DNA of 48,012 nt from Labilibaculum manganireducens (GTDB taxonomy: Bacteria > Bacteroidota > Bacteroidia > Bacteroidales > Marinifilaceae), in the NCBI RefSeq assembly GCF_002843385.1, contig NZ_MVDE01000039.1:1-48012 (forward strand). The letters run 5' to 3'. Made by a program: the position numbers and the translations under genes. The notes beneath the pieces are model-generated. The model did no database searches. It saw only the letters and a list, made by a program, of their open reading frames with translations, and had not been told where the DNA came from. This document shows positions 13,301 to 18,361 of the stretch, piece after piece; the first letter of the stretch is position 1; each line of letters begins with the position of its first letter.

Positions 13301-13610
13301 AATAACTACACCCATCAGGATAAGTACTCGAATTATGCGAACTATACGTAGCTCCTCCCGGAGTTTTAAAAACATAAGTTTTGCTTTGATTACGATTAAT
13401 TGTAAACGGGCCTGCTACTGTATTACCTTGTCCATCTTCAATAAAAACCTTAAGGTCTTTTTCAGAATTGGTTGACAAGAAAAGTTCTTGTTTTCCCACC
13501 TGAGCAGAACAATAAAACGGCGGCACATAATGCTCATAGTCATACTGAGCCATTCCGCTGAATGGCAAAATAAACAATAAACCAATACAGGCTAACTTAA
13601 ATACTTTCAT
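1371..13610 (-). CDS. Giant secreted Ig-like repeat protein with T9SS type B sorting domain
   Basis: From the ATG at 13610 the product has 4079 residues. The order is: signal peptide (MKVFKLACIGLLFILPFSGMAQ, 22 residues); a region at about 183-508 resembling the IgGFc-binding N-terminal domain (DIGFDQIVPVDQVRDKYIV); a jelly-roll-like binding module at about 583-748 (FNGDFSDGFNGF); then roughly 30-35 Ig/PKD-like domains with paired cysteines and YxWxKxG cores; and a last ~100 residues matching the gliding-motility-associated C-terminal domain (FLPLADDGTNDRF, YDRWGELLY, GGWNGQYKGKLCPAGAYVWV, GTFMLIR). That tail is the type B T9SS sorting signal, so the protein should be exported and surface-anchored or released, probably as an adhesin (inference). 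The reading frame runs upstream to a TTG at 13721, but that start would put 37 residues before the signal peptide and lies upstream of the predicted promoter. An ATG at 13640 is the alternative start. There is no visible frameshift. Confidence 0.93.
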   Translation of the reverse strand: MKVFKLACIGLLFILPFSGMAQYDYEHYVPPFYCSAQVGKQELFLSTNSEKDLKVFIEDGQGNTVAGPFTINRNQSKTYVFKTPGGATYSSHNSSTYPDGCSYSYGIIGPKELNKPLNGRGLRIYSYDGPFFANIRHGFSNGGEYGALTHGGSLSAKGAYAKGKDFYSGHLYSHTINYSDPSYSGGYPIRSHFISVMAVEDGQTTVNFSGIKCKYITKYDGANVVLQSIDPSDVITGTLSKGQSYVIGVNLHTSQFSGETAMVRNGMNGTHITSTQKIVVNCGSWTAGAKPSQDIGFDQIVPVDQVRDKYIVMKGEGKAEPDPTAYFAGQERTIVVATQANTEVWVNGNNKGTLANAGDFIILDDIVNPKALPTLYIDTKGKDVYVYQTMCGTSQDWTNIGLNFIPPLTGLGIKEVVIPQANYITTGTGGLINPTVTVLSQKNVDVQRNGISLSNPQNVPGTTEWVYYKVPNISGDCRFTGSKAINVAWTASSNTLGAAGYYSGFTKAVSPIHPVLNIDKEISLVCESYDDNISVALVEPFPDFYEWYVNDFTGDPIIENGPLVVPAPDVETIYYVLGYYRDPSLDILFNGDFSDGFNGFESDYEIVTSNLVDPGNFALASTPVAENPVLADFGAMDGGRMFLGYSDRQGEVVYQVNELPVEENFSYIFKLHGRLAKENSTYNQSLKVLVNDETIIEDFKIDKSTEWQSVSALWKPGTARKATIKILNHNLDTQDAFFALDSISFVQAVQDTAKFTARVVPNFSYGSDGDIVHFCKGVQNSLDVSNGDITWYDYSWSKGGVDLVDGTEFNGVKSHELVFANPQKSQEGEYICTIGFKPEYQDCGTSGATVDVTLNVLVDEEATVSIDTDKTSFCSGSSTILNALVTGDAGDVKWYVDGGTSPVSLENPYTFNYPTGTYTVRCEVENGCGVASDQVVINVLSTPVLNSITSNDDLCVGQDIVLTALATGDGVLTYDWKRGSQTLSETGSVLNYTASMLDRDATFKVKVTSVYTIAGETVECPNSLGMAVFDLDIYPLVEFDKLLQDATVCEGNNHSFSVDMKYPGDFYTYSWNKGGVDLLNNLSSLNLSSVKNADAGNYRVDVTNRCNSGFSAADLIVTPKIKVNGFSLDNTGPFCNTTSVTATFDVDINGAVYIYQVKEPDGTIKTITNPYTFTVDASHQGIWEFFAGSSCDAPVSFKRTLNMFSDFGTLSVADVGTCIGENVTFEAKVSTIPTATVLHYVWTDNLGNPIGTDSDKLELSNVQDADFGNYKVVVTDQCGNTKTATANLTKEAVTSPASGTSTVCVGDNFSTTITYLGSPVFEWRFGDKDSGPIVGTTETLSLTNVSLADAGVYYCNVTLSCGTAVIQRELKVNTHVSLVDPADKIINICEGEKPLLSLLTTEINGNPADYSIVWKNFAGTNIGTGTSIQLDAHTIVGPYLYTATVVGKCETPIKTYRVIVHAKPVISALDNTLAECSGSVSLDVSASGEHKGIVWWKDGAVITDGNADPADFVINPATSPADDGDYIAKIETDYCGDAQVTINLDVRNTIVVTNQSPANTVVCENVATNLFVTATGDNIAYKWYKTTDPSTTLSDKSNLDLGNILFSQSGQYKCELSNDLNCGNQTLTFDVQVNKHAAVTNPANVVMCETDADPVFTVTGTGEAPVTYQWYDKNNIAVAGATSNSLTVTSPVNGQSYYCVVSGSTCNTATSNKASLTIIKNVAVTNPLDRTISDGANVSFSVVASGEPSYTYKWYENSGSGWNLLSNGGKYSGVNSAKLQITGADKATFNGNQYRCEVISSGAVCASSVTSNPATLTVTEVTKIAVQPTNTTVCFNTNASISVEGTTAGLTYTWYYKKGAGAYETANGKDGISTSEAGLVSTLTIPADDLDINNWKFQCVVSDGVSADQYSNELVINVLADISVTTVDQTFTPCAGQAFSMSVTATGDNIRYKWYKVGAESSILSTNASYNMGTISSAKAGTYKCEVYNNEHCSDEVRTFVVDVKELPTVTNPADVTMCANDTDPAFTVTGTAEGIVNYEWYDKDDNLVVGATSNILTVTSPVNGQSYYAVVSGDYCSTAKSNSASLTVLSEVSTTNPVDITVADGGNASFKVTASGEPIYSYQWQEDSGSGFTDLSDGAEYSGTTSSQLKLTGVLMTNGFDGNKYRCIVTSSSCSGIATSLPATLTLNNIIKIKDQPVDQKLCETNTATFTVEGTGAVTSFIWKYDKGAGFVDADGQDGMTVVTGGGISTLTVPNSTTAMNSWTFKCVLSDGLTDDDTNVVQLEVYEAINVTTAGTNNLSKCEGESLVLSVATSSGSNIQYKWYESTSPGVVLSTSSSYDLGNVSLANEKTYKCDVYNDLACGDATISYVIDIKEDATVTDPTDKIMCASDANPVFSVTGTAEGTVNYEWFDKDDTSVGNTYSLTVTTPVDGQSYYCVVSGDACNTATSAVAALTVYEEVSIVDDPLNSTIPDGGNATFTVKAAGEPDYTYQWQEDTGLGWNSLSNGGKYTGVTSATLSITGADQTNFNGNQYRCIVGNTKCSANATSNLATLTITSVVKISGQPQNMEACLGGAVDFEITGKTSGLNYDWEYSTDGIVYNTVSGVPELNVVTDVNGSKLEIATTTLAMNSWTFRCIVRDGVSAAETSGVASLNVVEPVSFDAIADENLCFDVEKQISLANLSGTEPISFSWMKGAAEVSTTSTVSIGASDNGNYQVTAGNGGVCPDKTDNFVVYHYDELTIAAWGNSSQVCIGDTEVLSVGVTTIDAAKTASYNWYKDNVLIGTDPSFSLTATDKAQTGMYKVEVSDGCTTKTVSGYVNVYEPIAASNTWNAETTLCIGAELKLETKVIGDVTSYVWTKDGAGFAANSTYVKPSVDAADAGTYVCTVSGNCGVDIVYTIKVKTLDVPEITTGIDAIAAVCEGESLVLGPIVVSGTYDDPVWTLNDNVTQVTTTVDQLDLGTAELSEAGNYLVTVNNLCGSDASLGNQVINPILTLNPIASQTVCAGNDVVFRAVATGANLNYQWLVDGLDQSVNSSELIIDASDVQPFDLNTSKTYNVECKITSTTGCGDDSQSTTLTVKPNTLLHATLKNVPKYVGESYTMTVDVTGVDLVFEWTHELTDGTKVPLTETGPSVTLTNIAMADAGYYTCKIIGACGQRLASGKLTVKEPVTIVSGLNTLEEKCVGDPLSLSISATGQISSVKWFKNDILIPSETSLNLYFAALGLADAAVYKCEIEGEGISVITETTTVRVYSQTVLNTSLSDTTLCEGSVLDWVPDIDGTSSMTFEWTMDGVNVSDQKILHYDPLALGNEGNYEIQVTSMCGDVSSSANLEVIQLPVYVSSSVGKAVCENEPLVEFTVEYTGELLKYQWRKDGIDLPGKTSETLSLTNIKLSDDGDYNCRVYSTCGEEFSPVVALNVTPQLQVLSDQVDMEVCAGEDVLFTADVVGNNVNYQWKVDGVDVVDVPGVITGVNTSSLSIVSAQVAHSGYYTCILSDDCTDYRSTKPTKLVVNALPNTAIYGRMVLCAKEDRVTYVLNQVGADVYSWNVDGGIFAGPEEGAKTRVTWEELSPGSLSVSIRDLATGCQSRVDSAVVLNALPNVNLTSLGSKGVCENGFVLTGGFPEGGIYWINGISQTEFNPSDRGAGTYAVHYSYTDGNGCSNVTPVTNLTVDVLPVVDITDDITVGSCIPTPLSAKTDEDNIQWFKMQDNNRVLPDNLDNPNSMNPTFTPGKSQVLLAMVKDEHGCEGIDLLNLSVAPLPVVTTINDTTVSQCNQLVLQTDIVGDQDVISWTNPDHLDHSDIRSPKIIDAPAGTHTYSISVTDLYGCDAAGEVTVTMVADPTLGEDKFGCEGDKYEIDITGMENPVWNDDDSSPVRTIDKPGEYKLEVSNDYGCGDEQLFVINPKPNLGLKDTLIFEGQTVTFGPNLPSDYAPYFFEWQDGSIFQRFEVSETGTYKLKVEDNLGCVAIDSAYVEVKPVGIESSNAFLPLADDGTNDRFFVGDNENMGGNADERFSIIEEFEMYVYDRWGELLYKTNEQGYKGGWNGQYKGKLCPAGAYVWVVFINGELTNKGTFMLIR
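5640..8970 (-). repeat. Four-Ig super-repeat, three tandem copies
   Basis: Within the giant gene a block of four different Ig-like domains recurs three times in the same order: about 8970-7858, 7857-6754 and 6753-5640, each 1.10-1.11 kb or about 368 residues. Marker motifs recur once per block: GDNIxYKWYK (GSNIQYKWYE in the third); VTNPADVxMC (VTDPTDKIMC) with SPVNGQSYY; SGEPxYxYxW with GNxYRC; and the closing SW(T/K)F(K/R)C(V/I) strand with SDGxS. Domains in the same position of different blocks are more alike than neighbours within a block, so the unit of duplication was the four-domain block. The DNA copies have clearly diverged. Confidence 0.85.
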
Positions 13611-13652
13611 TAATAGGGTAGAAATTTTACCATTTCTCATGTCATTAAGATT

Positions 13653-13680
13653 CAAAGTTAAAACGAAATTAATTTGCAAT
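13653..13680 (-). promoter_or_regulatory. Predicted promoter of the giant Ig-repeat gene
   Basis: An exact -7 box TAACTTTG (13660-13653 on minus, matching TAnnTTTG) has ATTG 16 bases upstream (13680-13677), a shorter spacer than the usual 19. Initiation would be near 13645, which excludes the TTG at 13721 as start and gives a leader of about 35 bases to the ATG at 13610. Confidence 0.45.
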
Positions 13681-13753
13681 GAAAGACACTTTACATTGAA
13701 AAAGCAACATAAATTAATCAATCAAAACAACTCACAAAACCACCCAAACAGAT

Positions 13754-13845
13754 AGTTTAAACAGATTTAAACAATACAATTCATTAAATCAATTTATCAT
13801 TTCCTTGTGGGCCTAAAAAAGCTCCGCAAAGTATCTGTTTAAACT
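13754..13845. repeat. Inverted repeat upstream of the giant gene
   Basis: Exact 13-base arms (AGTTTAAACAGAT at 13754-13766 and ATCTGTTTAAACT at 13833-13845) flank 66 bases. Each arm contains the palindrome GTTTAAAC, and a further ATTTAAAC follows the first arm. Between them, TTGTGG...CCGCAA could form a nested stem on the plus strand. It lies about 100 bases upstream of the predicted promoter, so paired operators or a structured plus-strand RNA are both possible. The rest of the 13.6-13.98 kb spacer holds only the pepP terminator. Confidence 0.4.
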
Positions 13846-13924
13846 GATAAAAGATGATTTTTGTTACATGAATATTATAAAAAAGCAAATTTAAGTAAAA
13901 TTAAACGAATTAACGATAATAATA

Positions 13925-13955
13925 AAAGGCAACATTCTCCAGAAATGCTGCCTTT
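13925..13955 (-). terminator. Terminator of the aminopeptidase gene
   Basis: The stem AAAGGCA / TGCCTTT is extended past one mismatch by CATT/AATG. It lies 22 bases after the stop and is followed on minus by a T/A-rich run (TTTTATTATTAT). Confidence 0.75.
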
Positions 13956-13977
13956 AAAATATGCCTACTGCGTGTAT

Positions 13978-15363
13978 TTAACGCATTATTTTCTCTACTT
14001 CCTCTATACTAATTGGAATCCTCTTTCCAATCAAACGATTTCCTTGTTCAGTTACCAACACATCATCTTCCAAACGAATACCTCCAAAATTACGATATTC
14101 ATAAACTTTATCGTAATTGATATAATCCAAATGCAATCCTTCCTGCTTCCATTTGTCCATTAGTGCCGGAATAAAATAAATCCCCGGCTCATTAGTGATT
14201 ACAAAACCTGGCTTTAGCTCTTTTCCAAGACGCAAATAAGCAGTTCCAAACTGATCAATCCGCTGTACCTTTTCATCGTATCCAACCAAATTCTCACCGA
14301 AATTTTCCATGTCGTGCACATCCAATCCCATCATATGCCCAAGCCCATGAGGCATAAATAAGGCATGAGCTCCAGCTTTCACAGCTTCTTCAATATCACC
14401 TTTCATTAAACCAACCTCTTTTAAGCCCTTGGCAAGTACTTTACAAACCTCCAGATGAATACTCTGATAAGTAACCCATGGACGAATCAACTCATTCCCT
14501 TTGTTGATTCCAGCCAGTACAATCTCATATATTTCTTTTTGCTTTTGACTAAATTTTCCTCCTACAGGAATTGTTCGGGTATTATCAGAAGCATAATGAG
14601 AATCTGTTTCAGCACCACTATCCACAAGCAATAAATCTCCAGCTTTAAGCAGATTACCATGCTCATGATTGTGTAAGGTTTCTCCTCTTCTTGAAACAAT
14701 AGCTGGAAATGAGAGCAGTCCTCCCGCTCTTAATGCTATGGCTTCGCATTCTCCTGCAATTTCTCTTTCGTAAACTCCATCTTTGGCCATTTTCATTGCT
14801 GTGGTATGAATCTCATAACCAATTGCAGCAGCACGCTCCAATTCCTTAATCTCATACTCATCTTTTATTTCACGAAGTGAAATAATGGCTTTAACAAATT
14901 CCTCCGATACATTCTCTTTAATTGCATTCAAAGGCGTACCTAACATTTCATGAATCAAAATTTTATTTTCGGCACGATAAACAGGTAGAAAATGGATTTT
15001 TCGACCTTCTTTTATTGCTTCAGCAACAAGAGATTTCAAATCATTAAACGGAGCTGTGTTTTCAACACCAAAACGTGCTGCCTGATCTGCAACACTTGGC
15101 TGTGGTCCCATCCAAATTATATCATCAATATCAACATCGTTACCAAAAATGTAATCTTTATTATTATCGATATCAAAAACACCGGCAAAACCTGGATGAT
15201 CGATACCAAAAAAGTACAAAAATGTACTATCCTGACGATAATGATAAACATTATCGGCGTAATTCATTGGCGCTTCAGGATTACCTAATACCAATGCAAT
15301 TCCGTCTTTCATTATTTCACGTAATTGGCTACGTCTTTTAATGTATACTTCTTTTGGAAACAT
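13978..15363 (-). CDS. pepP: Xaa-Pro aminopeptidase (M24B metallopeptidase)
   Basis: The 461-residue protein removes N-terminal residues that precede proline, releasing them from peptides in the cytoplasm (no signal peptide). It has an N-terminal aminopeptidase-P domain (MFPKEVYIKRRSQL...GNPEAPMNYADNVYHYRQDSTFLYFFG) and a C-terminal pita-bread domain with the dinuclear metal ligands in order: LLVDSGAE and DNTRT (Asp, Asp), HGLGHMMGLDVHD (His), TNEPGIY (Glu) and GGIRLEDD (Glu). The ATG at 15363 is chosen because an in-frame TTG 48 bases upstream adds an unconserved 16-residue extension. It lies downstream of the lrp-like gene but is separated from it by a strong terminator, so it is probably a separate transcript. 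The family fits use of protein-derived peptides, in line with the exported peptidases in this window. Confidence 0.94.
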   Translation of the reverse strand: MFPKEVYIKRRSQLREIMKDGIALVLGNPEAPMNYADNVYHYRQDSTFLYFFGIDHPGFAGVFDIDNNKDYIFGNDVDIDDIIWMGPQPSVADQAARFGVENTAPFNDLKSLVAEAIKEGRKIHFLPVYRAENKILIHEMLGTPLNAIKENVSEEFVKAIISLREIKDEYEIKELERAAAIGYEIHTTAMKMAKDGVYEREIAGECEAIALRAGGLLSFPAIVSRRGETLHNHEHGNLLKAGDLLLVDSGAETDSHYASDNTRTIPVGGKFSQKQKEIYEIVLAGINKGNELIRPWVTYQSIHLEVCKVLAKGLKEVGLMKGDIEEAVKAGAHALFMPHGLGHMMGLDVHDMENFGENLVGYDEKVQRIDQFGTAYLRLGKELKPGFVITNEPGIYFIPALMDKWKQEGLHLDYINYDKVYEYRNFGGIRLEDDVLVTEQGNRLIGKRIPISIEEVEKIMR

Positions 15364-15455
15364 ATTGCTTTGTATTTTAAGTGTTTTGTAAAATGAATTC
15401 GAAAGATACAAAAAAGAGAGTTATTTGGTAAACGATAACAACTATTTATAGATAC

Positions 15456-15483
15456 AAAAAAAGGCTTCCGATAATGAAAGCCT
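15456..15483 (-). terminator. Terminator of the Lrp-family gene
   Basis: The stem AGGCTT / AAGCCT is followed on minus by a run of seven T. It starts about 20 bases after the stop of the Lrp/AsnC gene and separates it from pepP. Confidence 0.8.
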
Positions 15484-15503
15484 CATAATTCAATAAATTA
15501 TTA

Positions 15504-15959
15504 TTATAGTTTAATTTCCCGGTCAACTGTTTGATCCAGAGAAATAAATGTTTCCGTTTTTGATATTCCGGGAATATTCTGTAGTGTATTAATTAAAATA
15601 TCCATCAAATGTTGATTATCCCTGCAAAGCATCTTTACCAAAAATGTAAAGTTACCAGTGGTAAAATGACATTCTACTATTTCAGGAATAGCATCAATTT
15701 TCTCAACAACCATTTTATATTGATGTGCATGATCAAGAGAAATACCAACAAAGGCACACACCTCATATCCTAAAGCTCTTGGCTTAACAATAAATCTAGA
15801 TCCATCAATAATTCCTGCATCTTCCAGTTTTTTAACTCTTTGATGAATTGCTGCACCAGAAATTCCACACTCTCTGGCTATTTCCAAGAATGGAATCCTT
15901 GCATTTTTAATCAAGTAAGATAGAATCTTCTGATCTACAGCATCAATTTGAACTTTCAT
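15504..15959 (-). CDS. Lrp/AsnC family transcriptional regulator
   Basis: This 151-residue protein has the usual family length and layout: an N-terminal helix-turn-helix at about residues 5-60 (DQKILSYLIKNARIPFLEIA, then SGAAIHQRVKKLEDAGII) and a C-terminal RAM/effector-binding domain at about 65-145 (ALGYEVCAFVGIS, HFTTGNFTFLVKM). Such proteins bind DNA as octamers or dimers and respond to an amino acid. It is transcribed divergently from cobQ across a 374-base spacer and precedes pepP on the same strand, so peptide or amino-acid metabolism is a plausible target (inference). Feedback on its own promoter is common in the family. The specific amino acid and regulon cannot be read from the sequence. 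Confidence 0.92.
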   Translation of the reverse strand: MKVQIDAVDQKILSYLIKNARIPFLEIARECGISGAAIHQRVKKLEDAGIIDGSRFIVKPRALGYEVCAFVGISLDHAHQYKMVVEKIDAIPEIVECHFTTGNFTFLVKMLCRDNQHLMDILINTLQNIPGISKTETFISLDQTVDREIKL

Positions 15960-16333
15960 TAGTATTTGTAATTTAGATTTAAATAGTTAGTCGATGGTTC
16001 CAAAAAATTTAAACATTCTACACGAGCCACATTGTCATGCTGCTAGTTTAATATTATAAAGAGACCACTTGTTACAATTCATTACAATATTAGCAAAATT
16101 ATTACTAATTCATAAGCAAATAAAATCTAAAACTACAGATCAACAATATTTAGAACCAATTCACTCAGACCTCAACCTTACATTTTATTTAGTCAAACTT
16201 CACTAAATTTCCCAAAAATACTGTTTTACAACAAAAACAACTCGATAAAAAAAGACTAATTTTGAAAGCCAGTTGAAATTGCTCTTTTTAAATATCAACT
16301 ATCTCCTTTAGTTGAATTGAAAATAAACACTTT
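15960..16333. other. Divergent lrp-cobQ intergenic region
   Basis: This 374-base AT-rich spacer holds both divergent promoters. On plus there is an exact -7 box TAATTTTG at 16257-16264 but no clear TTTG 19 bases upstream. No gene, RNA gene or consensus cobalamin riboswitch (B12 box) was recognised. The cobQ leader contains the hairpin pair listed at 16271-16315. Confidence 0.5.
16271..16315 (+). promoter_or_regulatory. Mutually exclusive hairpins in the cobQ leader
   Basis: AGTTGA occurs at 16271 and 16310 as part of a near-exact direct repeat (AGTTGAAATTG / AGTTGAATTG), and its complement TCAACT lies between them at 16295-16300. TCAACT can pair with either copy but not both, 18 bases before the cobQ ATG. 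The stems are only 6 bp and AT-rich, so a switch is a suggestion and not a demonstrated element. Confidence 0.25.
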
Positions 16334-17806
16334 ATGATTAAATTAAGACCATTAATGTTTGTCGGAACAGGATCGGATGTTGGAAAAAGCATTATCAACA
16401 CAGGTTTTTGCAGAATTCTTAAGCAGGATGGCTATCAACCAGCACCATTCAAGGCTCAAAATATGTCACTAAACTCTTTCGCAACACCGGAAGGATTTGA
16501 AATTGGCCGAGCGCAGGCTGTTCAGGCTGAAGCCTGCGGATTAGCTTGTCATACAGATATGAATCCCGTATTACTAAAGCCTACAAATGATAAAAGTTCA
16601 CAAGTTGTTTTGAATGGAAAACCTATTGGCACTCAAACTGCGGTCGAATATTTTATGGGGAATAATAAGCATGCTTTATTTGAAGAAGCAAAATCTGCAT
16701 TTCATCGATTGAACCAAAAATACAATCCCGTAGTATTGGAAGGAGCGGGCAGCATATCAGAACTAAATTTAAAAACCCGTGACATAACCAACATGCGAAT
16801 GGCTGTTGAAGCCAATGCGGTTACCTATTTAATAGCTGATATAGATAAAGGTGGTGTTTTCGCGAGTGTTTATGGAAGTATTCAGTTACTTGACGAAGAC
16901 GAACGAAAGCAAATCAAGGGAATTATTATCAATAAATTTAGAGGAGACATAAAACTATTCGAAGACGGGAAAAAGATTCTTGAAGATCTTACCGGCAAAC
17001 CTGTTATCGGAATTCTCCCTTATTTTAAAGATATCCATATTGAGGAAGAAGATTCTGTTAGTCTCGGAAAAAAATCAAAAACATCCAGTAAAGAAAAGAT
17101 CAACTGCGCTGTTGTTATTTTACCACGCATGGCCAACTTTACTGATTTTGACGTTCTGGAACACGATCCAAGAGTTCATCTTTACTATACAAACAATCCT
17201 TTAGAAATAGAAACTGCCGACATCATAATCCTTCCGGGAAGCAAAAACACCATTTCCGATCTTCAGGAACTAAAACAAAACGGTGTTGCCTTGTCTATTG
17301 TTAAAGCGCACAAAAATGGAAAAAAAGTAATTGGTATTTGTGGTGGCTATCAAATGATGGGTGAAAAGATTAGTGATCCACTACAAATTGAAGGCAACAT
17401 TGAAAGCACTGCGGGTTTGGGGATTCTTCCTGTAGAAACAACAATCACCAATGAAAAACTCACAGAACAATGCACTTTCAAATTCAGGGATTCAAATCAA
17501 GTGTGCTTTGGATATGAGATTCATATGGGAGAAACTATTGCTGTCCAAAATAACATACCACTATGCATTTTATCCAATGGAAAAACTGATGGCTATTTTC
17601 TAAATCAGAACTGTTGGGGAAGTTATATTCATGGTATTCTGGACAACAAAATTGTGATTCAACACCTGTTATCCGGATTCAATCTGGAACAAGAAAGTGA
17701 TTTTAATTATCAGGAATTTAAAGAAAACCAATACGACAAACTGGCTGATTTAATAAGAGAAAACATCGATATGGATCTATTTTACGCTCATTTAAAAGAA
17801 GATTAA
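16334..17806 (+). CDS. cobQ: Cobyric acid synthase
   Basis: The 490-residue protein performs the ATP- and glutamine-dependent amidation of adenosylcobyrinic acid a,c-diamide at four side chains to give adenosylcobyric acid. The N-terminal dethiobiotin-synthetase-like P-loop domain opens with MFVGTGSDVGKS and continues with the CobQ-specific FKAQNMSLNS, IGRAQAVQAEAC and NPVLLKP. The C-terminal class I glutamine amidotransferase domain has nucleophile Cys336 (VIGICGGYQMMG) and the catalytic His433 (GSYIHGILDN), with GYEIHMGET between them. Length and motif order match full-length CobQ/CbiP. The next gene, a small P-loop protein, starts 6 bases after the stop and is surely co-transcribed. Beyond it lies convergent cbiZ, whose product also makes cobyric acid. 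No canonical cobalamin riboswitch is seen upstream. Confidence 0.96.
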   Translation: MIKLRPLMFVGTGSDVGKSIINTGFCRILKQDGYQPAPFKAQNMSLNSFATPEGFEIGRAQAVQAEACGLACHTDMNPVLLKPTNDKSSQVVLNGKPIGTQTAVEYFMGNNKHALFEEAKSAFHRLNQKYNPVVLEGAGSISELNLKTRDITNMRMAVEANAVTYLIADIDKGGVFASVYGSIQLLDEDERKQIKGIIINKFRGDIKLFEDGKKILEDLTGKPVIGILPYFKDIHIEEEDSVSLGKKSKTSSKEKINCAVVILPRMANFTDFDVLEHDPRVHLYYTNNPLEIETADIIILPGSKNTISDLQELKQNGVALSIVKAHKNGKKVIGICGGYQMMGEKISDPLQIEGNIESTAGLGILPVETTITNEKLTEQCTFKFRDSNQVCFGYEIHMGETIAVQNNIPLCILSNGKTDGYFLNQNCWGSYIHGILDNKIVIQHLLSGFNLEQESDFNYQEFKENQYDKLADLIRENIDMDLFYAHLKED

Positions 17807-17812
17807 CTGAAC

Positions 17813-18361
17813 ATGAACAAGTACCATAATCGATACATAATTACTGGTGGTCCGGGATCAGGAAAATCTACTCTTTTAAATAAATTATCAGAACAAGGCT
17901 ATCAGTGTTTTGAAGAAATATCAAGGATTGTTATTCAGGAGCAACATCAAATTGGCGGAGATAAAGTTCCCTGGCAGAATCTATCCGAATTTGCAGAAAT
18001 TTGTTATGAGCGTATGAGTTATCAACTTACTGAATGCAAAGCCGAAGGAAAGTGTTTTTTTGATCGTGGGTTACCTGACATTATTGCCTACGTAAGACGA
18101 GGAAACTTGACTGTTCCATTAAAATATTTTAAAAAATCCGACCAATACAACCAAACCGTATTTCTTGCTCCGCCTTGGAAAGAGATTTTTATTAACGATG
18201 CAGAAAGACCGGAATCATTTGAAGATGCAAAGGAAATATCGGTTTTCTTAAAAAACACTTATGAAGAATTGGGTTTTACTGTTGTTGAACTTCCTAAATA
18301 TTCAGCAACAGAAAGAGCTCAATTTATTACCAATTATTTAGTCGCCGATAATGATTTATAA
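17813..18361 (+). CDS. Small P-loop ATPase (AAA_28-like) linked to cobQ
   Basis: This 182-residue protein has one nucleotide-binding domain: Walker A GGPGSGKST at residues 12-20, then a conserved FEEISR...IVIQEQ segment, FFDRGLPD (likely Walker B/acidic site) and NDAERPESFEDA. These match the AAA_28 (NadR kinase-like) family of ATPases and small-molecule kinases. It begins 6 bases after cobQ, so it is in the same operon, and its last 28 bases overlap the 3' end of convergent cbiZ. Its substrate is not known to me. Linkage suggests a role in corrinoid metabolism, possibly phosphorylation of an intermediate (inference), but it is not CobU/CobP, whose motifs differ. Confidence 0.85.
   Translation: MNKYHNRYIITGGPGSGKSTLLNKLSEQGYQCFEEISRIVIQEQHQIGGDKVPWQNLSEFAEICYERMSYQLTECKAEGKCFFDRGLPDIIAYVRRGNLTVPLKYFKKSDQYNQTVFLAPPWKEIFINDAERPESFEDAKEISVFLKNTYEELGFTVVELPKYSATERAQFITNYLVADNDL

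Noticed and set aside
13611-13721. TTG start at 13721 (and ATG at 13640) for the giant protein
   Set aside because: The TTG would put 37 residues before the signal peptide and lies upstream of the predicted promoter. The ATG at 13640 is possible but adds ten residues before the signal peptide.
15960-16333. Cobalamin riboswitch upstream of cobQ
   Set aside because: I looked for a B12 box and surrounding conserved stems and found none. GAGCCACATTG at 16024 is only a partial resemblance on the wrong context.
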